Assembly: GCA_046154545.1 (NCBI GenBank)
Contig: JBJXGC010000280.1
Span: 1 to 21,394, forward strand
Source of the DNA: JBJXGC01 sp046154545
GTDB lineage: Bacteria > Chloroflexota > Dehalococcoidia > Tepidiformales > Tepidiformaceae
Reading direction: 5' to 3'
DNA length: 21,394 nucleotides
How positions within the stretch are numbered: position 1 is the stretch's first letter; each line of letters begins with the position of its first letter. The notes under the pieces are model-generated. The model saw nothing but the letters and a program-made list of their open reading frames with translations. It was not told the origin of the DNA and did no database searches. A program made the position numbers and the translations under genes. Below are positions 7,839-13,738 of the stretch, piece after piece.

Positions 7839-7847
7839 GGTGGCGCG

Positions 7848-9635
7848 ATGCTCGGGCGAAACGACCAGCGTGGGCTCTTCGAGGCGGACACGCAGTATCT
7901 GGAGACGGTGCCGAAGGAGAGCTTCTACGCCTTCCTGGCGCAGCGGCGGGGGACACTCTTCCGGGACGAGGAGTTCGCCCACCTGTATGCGGCGAAGATC
8001 GGCCGGCCGAGCGTACCGCCGAGCCTGCTCGCAACGGCCCTTCTGCTGCAGACGCACGACGGCGTGTCGGATGAGCAGGCGAAGGAGCGGGCGGACTACG
8101 ACCTGCGCTGGAAGGTCGCGCTGGGCGTTGGCATCGAGGAGCACCCCTTCGCGAAGAGCACGTTGCAGCTGTTTCGGGCGCAGTTGGTGACCAACGGCGA
8201 GGCGCAGCGCATCTTCCGCAAGAGTCTGGTGCTAGCGAAGAAGCAGGGGGTGCTGAATAAGAACCGCAAGCTGTTGGCGGCGCTGGACACGACCAACATC
8301 CTTGGCCGGGGAGCGGTGAAGGACACCTACAACCTCCTGGGGGACGGCATCGCCCTGCTCTTGCGGCAGCTGGCGAGCCTGGCGCAGGAGGAGTTCGTGC
8401 CGTTCGCCACTGAGCTGGGTTACGCGCGCTATGCCGGCGAACGAAGCCTCAAGGGGAGCGCCGCGCTGGACTGGGACAGCGCCAGGGAGCGGGCACGGCT
8501 CCTGGCGGAGATCGTGACTGATGCTGACCGGCTCCTGGAATGTGCACGGAGTGTGCAGGCGGAGCTCGCCGAGGGGAGCGCGGCGGCAGTTGGCCTGGCG
8601 AAGGCGGCGGAGGTCCTCAGCCAGGTGCTGCTCCAGGACATCACCCGGGCTGCAGACGGTCCAGCATTGCTTGAGGGGGTCGCCAAAGACCGCATGCCTG
8701 CGGTGCACGACCCAGAGATGCGGCACGGGCGCAAAAGCGCGCAGAAGCGCTTCGATGGGCACAAGGCGCAAGTGGCGGTGGATACCGAATCGCAGCTCAT
8801 CACCGCGGTGGCTGTGCTGGCGGGGAACGCGCCGGACTCAGAGCAGGCGCTGGCGATGGTCGAGCAGACGGAGGTGAACACCGGCGAGGAGGTGGGGGAG
8901 ACCGTCGCGGACTGCGCCTACGGGAGCGGAGCGACACGCCAGGAGTTTGCGGCGGCAGGGAGGGATCTGGTCGCGAAGGTGGCGGTGACACGCAACGGCG
9001 ATCGCTTTCCCAAGACCGACTTCCACCTCGACCTGGCGACCGAGAGCTGTGTATGCCCAGCAGGGAAGGCCGGCGTCGCGCGCTACGCCAGGATGGACAA
9101 CGCCGGCGAGGGACGCAGACTCCGCGGCTTCCGCTTTGCCGCGCCCACCTGTGCCGCCTGCCCGCTGCGAGCGCAGTGCGTGCGCGGGAACGGTGGGCGG
9201 AGCATCGCTGTCCACCCCCAGGAAGCGCTGCTTCAGCAGGCGCGGGCGCTCCAACGCAGCCCCGAGTTCGCCCAGTACCGCGAGGCGCGACAGGTCGCTG
9301 AGCACCGTCTTGCCCGGCTGGTACAGCTCGGCATCCGCCAGGCACGCTACTTCGGTCGCCAGAAGACCCTCTTCCAGCTGCTCATGGCGGCCACCGTGGC
9401 CAACCTCACCCTGCTGGCGAACAAAGGGAACTGGGAGACTGCCGACGGGACCCCAGCAACCCTCTTGGCGCTCCCTTTGCTCCTGCTCGGAGCGCTCGCA
9501 GGGCGCCCTCAGCGCCTCCGCGCGACGCAACAGCGCTCGATCTTGGTGACCGCTGCACTTGCGCCCTCGAACGCCGGCCGCCTTGCCTCCCGTTCGGCCC
9601 CGCTCTCAATGACGCCTTCTCGGCCGGACCTCTAG
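7848..9635 (+). CDS. IS1182-family DDE transposase
   Basis: This 595-aa transposase has an InsH-type N-terminal domain (about residues 15-120, including SLLATALLLQ and the helical LRWKVALGV stretch). The RNase H-like catalytic core has D147 in ALDTTNI, D355 in ADCAYGSG and a probable catalytic E485 in QVAEHRL. A Cys cluster between them (C401, C403, C435, C438, C444) matches the Cys-rich insertion of the IS1182 group. The C-terminal ARYFGR and TVANLTLLA motifs are also typical. The frame is intact. The last codon (CTC) and the TAG stop straddle the element boundary, so the stop is provided by the CTAG target duplication. Confidence 0.95.
   Translation: MLGRNDQRGLFEADTQYLETVPKESFYAFLAQRRGTLFRDEEFAHLYAAKIGRPSVPPSLLATALLLQTHDGVSDEQAKERADYDLRWKVALGVGIEEHPFAKSTLQLFRAQLVTNGEAQRIFRKSLVLAKKQGVLNKNRKLLAALDTTNILGRGAVKDTYNLLGDGIALLLRQLASLAQEEFVPFATELGYARYAGERSLKGSAALDWDSARERARLLAEIVTDADRLLECARSVQAELAEGSAAAVGLAKAAEVLSQVLLQDITRAADGPALLEGVAKDRMPAVHDPEMRHGRKSAQKRFDGHKAQVAVDTESQLITAVAVLAGNAPDSEQALAMVEQTEVNTGEEVGETVADCAYGSGATRQEFAAAGRDLVAKVAVTRNGDRFPKTDFHLDLATESCVCPAGKAGVARYARMDNAGEGRRLRGFRFAAPTCAACPLRAQCVRGNGGRSIAVHPQEALLQQARALQRSPEFAQYREARQVAEHRLARLVQLGIRQARYFGRQKTLFQLLMAATVANLTLLANKGNWETADGTPATLLALPLLLLGALAGRPQRLRATQQRSILVTAALAPSNAGRLASRSAPLSMTPSRPDL
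9612..9631 (-). repeat. Right terminal inverted repeat of the IS
   Basis: Read on the minus strand from 9631 it starts AGGTCCGGCCGAGAAGG and matches the left end at 18 of 20 positions. Confidence 0.9.
9632..9635. repeat. Right target-site duplication CTAG
   Basis: This is the second copy of CTAG directly after the right inverted repeat. Its TAG is also the stop codon of the transposase. Confidence 0.9.
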
Positions 9636-9880
9636 ACTGTCGCACGTCCACCATCACCGCCGGCGCGCCCCTCATCGTCCCGTACCGGAAGTCCGGGGGA
9701 TACCAGCCCGGCGAACCGAACGCGCCGTTCTACGAGGAGTTCTTCGCGGACCCGATTTTCCGGCTGCCCGCCGGGACGTGGGACCTCACGGCCCGCGTCA
9801 GCCTCATCCTTCCGCCGGGCTGCCGAGAAGGGGCCACGCAGGTGCAATTGCAGGCGACAATCCGCCTGGTCGTGAGGTAG
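9636..9880 (+). pseudogene. C-terminal remainder of the interrupted LuxR-HTH membrane regulator
   Basis: This segment continues the frame of the regulator after removal of the element and one target copy. It encodes the rest of the outer domain (for example APLIVPYRKSGGYQPGEPN, then LPAGTWDLTARVSLILPPG and QLQATIRLVVR) and ends in TAG at 9878-9880. The beta-rich pattern suggests an immunoglobulin-like extracytoplasmic fold. It has no start codon or ribosome binding site of its own and is probably not expressed. Confidence 0.85.
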
Positions 9881-9908
9881 AGGTCGAGGACGCGTCCGGT
9901 GAGGGTGC

Positions 9909-9984
9909 TGGTGGGCCCGCCGGGATTCGAACCCAGGACCAACCGGTTATGAGCCGGCCGCTCTAACCGCTGAGCTACGGGCCC
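9909..9984 (-). tRNA. tRNA-Ile2 (anticodon CAU, lysidine type) or tRNA-Met
   Basis: This is a 76-nt cloverleaf on the minus strand. The acceptor stem is GGGCCCG/CGGGCCC, the anticodon stem is GCCGG/CCGGT with loop CTCATAA (anticodon CAU), the T-loop is TTCGAAT, and the CCA is encoded. Ile2 is preferred over elongator Met: C4-G69 and C5-G68, recognised by TilS, are present, and the GGTTGGTC stretch after the loop resembles Ile2 genes. Initiator tRNA is excluded because the three G-C pairs of the initiator anticodon stem are absent. Confidence 0.92.
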
Positions 9985-9994
9985 CCACAGGTCC

Positions 9995-10000
9995 AGTATA
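9995..10000 (-). promoter_or_regulatory. -10 box for tRNA-Ile2
   Basis: The minus-strand sequence TATACT lies 10 nt upstream of the tRNA 5' end. The -35 is weak (CTGTCC about 16 nt upstream), partly inside the neighbouring hairpin. Confidence 0.5.
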
Positions 10001-10007
10001 CGGCCGC

Positions 10008-10029
10008 AAGCCCGCCGGACAGGCGGCTT
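10008..10029 (-). terminator. Hairpin after the zinc-ribbon gene
   Basis: On the minus strand AAGCCGCC pairs with GGCGGGCTT (one bulged G) around a 5-nt loop, about 18 nt after the stop codon at 10048. The run after it is only TT, so termination efficiency is uncertain. Confidence 0.45.
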
Positions 10030-10047
10030 CTTGTGCTCGCTCCCTTG

Positions 10048-10575
10048 TTACCAGCGGCGGTCGTCGCGGTCGCGGTCCCGGCCACCGCCGCCTCCGCGCC
10101 GGCCTGAGCCACCGCCGCGGCTGCCGCGGTCGCCGCCATAGCCACCGCGTTCCCCGCCGAAGCCGCCGCCACCGCCGAACCCACCGGCGAAGCCACCGCC
10201 ACCGCCCGGGGCTGGACGGCCACCCCCATAACCGCCACCGCTACCGCTACCGCCGCTGTAGCCGCCACCACCGCCGCTAAACGAGCGCGGTTGGGGCTGG
10301 AAGCAGTCGCTGCAATACACGGGCCGGTCGCCGCGCGGTTCGAAGGGCACTTTCGCGTCCTTGCCGCAGCTCGCGCAGGTCACGCTGAAGAGCTCCCGTT
10401 GGGGGCGAGGCCCGCCCGGGCCGGCCCCGTCAGGGCGCCGGGCCCGGCGGCAGTTGGCGCAGCGTCGCGGTTCGTTGGTGAAGCCTTTGGACTGGTGGAA
10501 TTCCTGTTCGCCAGCGGTGAACGTGAACTCCGCCGCGCAGTCTGAGCAGTTGAGTGTTTTGTCGGTGAAAGGCAC
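10048..10575 (-). CDS. Zinc-ribbon protein with Gly/Arg-rich disordered tail
   Basis: This is a 175-aa protein with two zinc-binding units. The first has C10-C13 and C39-C42 around EQEFHQSKGF, the signature of the 'probable zinc-ribbon' family (zf-trcl). The second has C67-C70 and C88-C91 around VPFEP. From about residue 99 the chain becomes Gly-rich with FGG, GYGG and RGG-like repeats and ends in Asp/Arg repeats. RGG tails commonly bind RNA or single-stranded DNA, so a nucleic-acid-binding or stress role is plausible, but no function is established. The GTG start at 10575 follows an ideal AAGGAGG site by 7 nt. The frame stays open far upstream, but only as a shadow of the opposite-strand exporter. 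Confidence 0.88.
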   Translation of the reverse strand: MPFTDKTLNCSDCAAEFTFTAGEQEFHQSKGFTNEPRRCANCRRARRPDGAGPGGPRPQRELFSVTCASCGKDAKVPFEPRGDRPVYCSDCFQPQPRSFSGGGGGYSGGSGSGGGYGGGRPAPGGGGGFAGGFGGGGGFGGERGGYGGDRGSRGGGSGRRGGGGGRDRDRDDRRW

Positions 10576-10706
10576 CCGACGACCTCCTTCAAAGAGTGGA
10601 TCCCTACGGTCATCGGGGCGCCAGCGAACAGGAGCCTCTCCGTGAGGCCGATGGGTCGAGGAACCGCGAACACGGTAGCGTTTCCGGCGCACCATGTCAT
10701 CGTGTG

Positions 10707-10725
10707 CGGGCGAAATTTCCGCCCG
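10707..10725. promoter_or_regulatory. Palindrome in the divergent intergenic region
   Basis: CGGGCG (10707-10712) and CGCCCG (10720-10725) are perfect inverted repeats around an A/T-rich centre, and GAAATTTC inside is itself palindromic. It lies between the divergent zinc-ribbon and exporter genes. Shape and place suggest a dimeric repressor operator; the regulator is unknown. Confidence 0.4.
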
Positions 10726-10782
10726 AATACTGCGACTTTCGCCTGTCCGCGGCAGATCCAGTTCGACGCCCGGCCGCGTGGC

Positions 10783-12231
10783 GTGAACAATGCCGCCGTG
10801 CCTTCCCGCGCGACCGCTACGACCCTCACCAGTCCTGCCCTTGCCGTCATGTGCGCGACGATCTTCATCTCGGTCACCAACGCCTCGATGAGTTCGATTG
10901 CGCTCCCGGATATCGCGCGCGATTTCGATGTCGCGCCCGATACGCTCTCCTGGGTGGTGACGGCCTACCTCATCCCGTTCGCCACCGGCACCATCGTCTA
11001 CGGCCGCCTTGCCGACATGTTCGGCACGCGCCGGATGTACCTCTTCGGCCTCATGCTCTTCACGGTTTCCTGTTTCGCCACCGCCGCCGCCCCGAACTTC
11101 CCGCTCCTCATCCTGGGCCGTGTCGTGATGGCGATGGGTGGGACGGCCGTCCCGGCGCTCTCGCTTGCGACCATCATCCGGACGACCGCCCCCATCGACC
11201 GCGGCGCGGCCAACGGCGCGACCATCATGAGCGTCGGCCTCGGCTTCGCCCTCGGCCCGATTCTCGGGGGCGCCCTCGTCGAACTCGGGGGCTGGCGTGG
11301 GCCGTTCCTCGCGATCGGCTTCAGCTCCGTTGCCCTCTTGCCCATCGCCTACCGCTTCGTGCCTGGCGTGCCCGGCACCCCGGGGCAGCGTTTCGACGTG
11401 ATCGGGGCGCTCGCGACCGTCCTGGGCGTCACCGGCGTCGTGATCGCGGTCAATCGCCTTCCCACGAGCCCCAGCGACCCGTGGGGTATCGGTGGTCTCC
11501 TCGCGTCCGTCCCCCTGTTCGCGGTGCTGGCCTGGAGGGTGGCGAAGGCGCGTGAGCCCTTCGTCAATCGCGAGGTCGCGGTCAATGGCCGGTTCTGGGC
11601 CCTCGCCGTCGTCGGCGCCGCCGCCCAGGGGTCCCACTTCGCCGTGATCGTCCTCATCCCCCTTCTCCTCGCCAGCCACTTCGACCTGGGGACCGTCGAG
11701 ATCGGGCTCTACCTGTTGCCCGGGGCGCTGGCCATCGCCGTCCTCGGCACGGTCGGGGGACGTGCCTTCAATCGCCTGGGCGCGCGTCCGCTGCTGCTGG
11801 GCGGTGGCGCGTTGATGCTGGCCGGGGGCCTGCTCTTCCACCTGCGCGGTGCTGGCTGGGGCCCGGCGCCCGTGGCGGCGATCTACGTCGTCATCGCCGC
11901 CGGATACGGGATGCTCCAGGGGGCGATGGTCACCGCCGCCACCGGGGCCTTACCCGAACGGCTGGCGGGAGTAGGCGCCGGGGCCTTCAACCTCGTCTTC
12001 TTCCTCGGAGGGGCCGTCGCGGTCGCGCTCCAGGGCGCCATTCTCCGGCGGCGCGATGCCGCCACAGAAGCCTGGGACCCGCTCTTCAACGGGACGCCGG
12101 TGGCCTACAGCGACGCCCTCGTCGTGGTGGTGGGCATGTGCCTCATCGGGCTGCTCCTCGCGCTCCGCTTCGCCCCGCGAAAGGCGCCCCGGGAGGTGCT
12201 CCCGCCGGGGGTCGGAGCGGCGAGGCGGTGA
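10783..12231 (+). CDS. MFS exporter, DHA2 (EmrB/QacA-like) type
   Basis: This is an about 482-aa integral membrane transporter. Motif A is GRLADMFGTRR (about 74-84) and the antiporter motif C is GLGFALGPILGG (about 152-163), as in proton-driven drug exporters. Helix 1 (about 19-40) leads into SSIALPDIARDF, typical of DHA2 members. The length fits 12-14 membrane helices. The start is uncertain: GTG at 10783 or GTG at 10798 both place helix 1 near the N-terminus, while the open frame from 10642 adds a non-membrane, non-conserved stretch. No convincing ribosome binding site is seen. It is transcribed away from the zinc-ribbon gene and converges on the deacetylase gene. The substrate is unknown. 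Confidence 0.9.
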   Translation: MNNAAVPSRATATTLTSPALAVMCATIFISVTNASMSSIALPDIARDFDVAPDTLSWVVTAYLIPFATGTIVYGRLADMFGTRRMYLFGLMLFTVSCFATAAAPNFPLLILGRVVMAMGGTAVPALSLATIIRTTAPIDRGAANGATIMSVGLGFALGPILGGALVELGGWRGPFLAIGFSSVALLPIAYRFVPGVPGTPGQRFDVIGALATVLGVTGVVIAVNRLPTSPSDPWGIGGLLASVPLFAVLAWRVAKAREPFVNREVAVNGRFWALAVVGAAAQGSHFAVIVLIPLLLASHFDLGTVEIGLYLLPGALAIAVLGTVGGRAFNRLGARPLLLGGGALMLAGGLLFHLRGAGWGPAPVAAIYVVIAAGYGMLQGAMVTAATGALPERLAGVGAGAFNLVFFLGGAVAVALQGAILRRRDAATEAWDPLFNGTPVAYSDALVVVVGMCLIGLLLALRFAPRKAPREVLPPGVGAARR

Positions 12232-12249
12232 CGCGGCCGCTAAACGCCT

Positions 12250-12271
12250 GGCGACGGCGCGTACTGTCGCC
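12250..12271. terminator. Hairpin between convergent genes
   Basis: GGCGAC (12250-12255) and GTCGCC (12266-12271) form a perfect stem in the 42-bp gap between two convergent genes. A bidirectional terminator is likely from position, but U-runs are lacking. Confidence 0.4.
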
Positions 12272-12273
12272 GC

Positions 12274-13401
12274 TCAGGCCCGGACGAGTCGCCCTTCGCC
12301 TCGCTTCAACTCTTCGACCATCGCCTCGGCCTGCCGGATGAGCGCGTCCTGGTGGGGCTGCAAGTCCTGGCCACCCGCGGTCGCGGCCATCGGGCCGAAC
12401 GGGTCATCGACGCCCGTGCGCACGCCGCTCAGCTCTTCCACCACGGCCAACCCGCAGAACGGGACGTAGGTCGGTGAGTAGCCCCCCTCGTGGCTGAGCA
12501 CGAGCCGCCCGCCGCAGAGCTCGTCCGCCGCTTCCATGAGCATCCGCGTCATCTCCCGGTAGGTCTCGCTGTAGGCCATCATCCGGCCGAGCGGGTCGAA
12601 CATGCTGCCGTCGAACCCCGAGGGCACGATGATCAGCTCCGGCCGAAAGGCCCGCAGGGCCGGGAGCACGACCCGTTCGAAGGTGGCCAGGTAGGCCTCG
12701 TGGCCCGACCCCGGCGGGAGCGGCACGTTGATGTTGTAGCCTTGCCCGGCACCCTCGCCGCGGTCCTCCATTGCGCCCGAATCGCGCGGGTACCAGTTGT
12801 CCTGGTGGATCGAGATGGTCAGTGTGTCCGGGTCGCCGTAGAACGCCTTCTGGGTGCCGTTGCCGTGGTGCACGTCCCAGTCCACCGTCGCGATGCGCTC
12901 GACCCCCCGTGCGGCCCGGGCATGCATGGCGGCGATGGCGACGTTCCCGAAGACGCAGAAGCCTCGGCCGATATCGGCCTCGGCGTGGTGGCCCGGCGGC
13001 CGGACGAGGGCGTAGGCGTTCTGGACGCGGCCCTCGAGCACGGCGTCGACCGCCGTGATCGTACCGCCGGCGGCGAGCAGCGCGATCTCGTACGCCCCCT
13101 GGGCGAACGGCGTCCCGTCACCCGCGTCACCGCCCACATCCGCGCTCTTCTCGATGATCGACTCCACATAAGCGGGCGTGTGGAAGCGCAGGACCTCGTC
13201 GATGGTGGCCGCCCGCGGCTTGAGCGAGACCAGGTCGTCGAACAGCCCCGCCACCTCAATCAGGTTGCGGAAGCGGCGCTTCGTCTCCGGGTTTTCGTAA
13301 TGCTCCCAGGCCTGCACCCAGCGGCCCCAGTCAGAGGACGGGCGCGCCCGGCCCGTGTCGTGCCACATGTACAGTTCGTGATACACCCAGCCGGTCGTCA
13401 T
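12274..13401 (-). CDS. Class II histone deacetylase-like amidohydrolase
   Basis: This is a 375-aa arginase/deacetylase-fold zinc hydrolase, related to acetylpolyamine amidohydrolases, AcuC and class II HDACs. Active-site signatures are all present: RPPGHHAE with H138-H139, the zinc ligands D176 and H178 in VDWDVHHGNGT, third ligand D264 in PSGFD, and the transition-state Tyr Y308 in GGYSP. A complete catalytic set implies activity on an acetylated amine such as an acetyl-polyamine or acetyl-lysine; which one is not visible. The ATG at 13401 is preceded by TGGAGA with about 8 nt spacing. It is transcribed alone, convergent with the MFS gene and divergent from aconitase. Confidence 0.92.
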   Translation of the reverse strand: MTTGWVYHELYMWHDTGRARPSSDWGRWVQAWEHYENPETKRRFRNLIEVAGLFDDLVSLKPRAATIDEVLRFHTPAYVESIIEKSADVGGDAGDGTPFAQGAYEIALLAAGGTITAVDAVLEGRVQNAYALVRPPGHHAEADIGRGFCVFGNVAIAAMHARAARGVERIATVDWDVHHGNGTQKAFYGDPDTLTISIHQDNWYPRDSGAMEDRGEGAGQGYNINVPLPPGSGHEAYLATFERVVLPALRAFRPELIIVPSGFDGSMFDPLGRMMAYSETYREMTRMLMEAADELCGGRLVLSHEGGYSPTYVPFCGLAVVEELSGVRTGVDDPFGPMAATAGGQDLQPHQDALIRQAEAMVEELKRGEGRLVRA

Positions 13402-13470
13402 GGGGTCGTCTCCAGAGAGTTGAGGCTGGTGCGCATCCTAAACTGCCCGGTCAACGGCGTCAGGGTGTGG

Positions 13471-13476
13471 TATAGT
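13471..13476 (+). promoter_or_regulatory. -10 box of the probable aconitase promoter
   Basis: TATAGT is the best -10 match in the gap between the divergent deacetylase and aconitase genes. No strong -35 is seen 16-18 nt upstream. If used, it yields a leader of about 255 nt before the aconitase ATG. Confidence 0.45.
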
Positions 13477-13482
13477 CGATCC

Positions 13483-13738
13483 TGTTCGTCCCCTCGCATG
13501 CCAGCCCCGGGCCCAACGGTCCTCCTCAAGGGAAGTCGCGGGAACCTGGCGAGACGGCACCCGGCCAAAGCGCACGCTCCGGGAAAGGGCCCAGGTACCT
13601 CCACGCGTGTGGAAGGAGGCTTGGGATATGGGAACGAGTCCGCCCACCGTCCTACGACGCTTCTGAGACGGCACCCTTCATCGCCACATGGTGGATCGGC
13701 GGTTCGCGCCGTCCACCCCAGGAAGAGGAGCATCACGG
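13483..13738 (+). ncRNA. Long structured 5' leader of aconitase (unassigned)
   Basis: The 337-bp gap before aconitase has no convincing protein gene but several hairpins. ACCTGG (13544-13549) pairs with CCAGGT (13591-13596), enclosing CCCGG (13560-13564) with CCGGG (13579-13583). CCAC/GTGG (13601-13612) competes with CCTCC/GGAGG (13598-13602 with 13615-13619). A strong stem of 11 bp with one bulge (13690-13717) ends 7 nt before the ribosome binding site. The 12-mer GAGACGGCACCC occurs twice (13551 and 13665). I see no match to TPP, SAM, cobalamin, glycine or T-box consensus elements. A cis-regulatory RNA is inferred, not shown. Confidence 0.4.

Larger units (their letters stand above)
7771..9631 (+). 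mobile_element. Complete IS1182-type insertion sequence (1861 bp)
   Basis: The element has one transposase gene, terminal inverted repeats matching at 18 of the outer 20 positions (starting AGGTCCGGCCGA), and a perfect 4-bp CTAG target duplication. Length, single DDE transposase with a Cys-rich insertion, and lack of passenger genes fit the IS1182 family. Intact ends, an intact transposase frame and a perfect duplication suggest a recent insertion. It interrupts a membrane regulator gene. Confidence 0.92.

Noticed and set aside
10070..10290. Repetitive GCC/ACC-rich stretch resembling a minisatellite or CRISPR-like repeat
   Set aside because: It is the coding sequence of the Gly-rich tail of the zinc-ribbon protein; units are irregular and there are no spacers.
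10576..11841. Upstream extension of the zinc-ribbon frame to about 600 codons
   Set aside because: The extension lies antisense to the MFS exporter, is Arg/Asp/Gly/His-rich without recognisable domains, and an ideal ribosome binding site marks the GTG at 10575 as the real start.
13483..13738. Aconitase leader as a TPP riboswitch (CTGAGA near 13664), T-box or cobalamin element
   Set aside because: Only the short CTGAGA string fits; the other conserved TPP parts are absent, there is no T-box signature, and no cobalamin-box core was seen.
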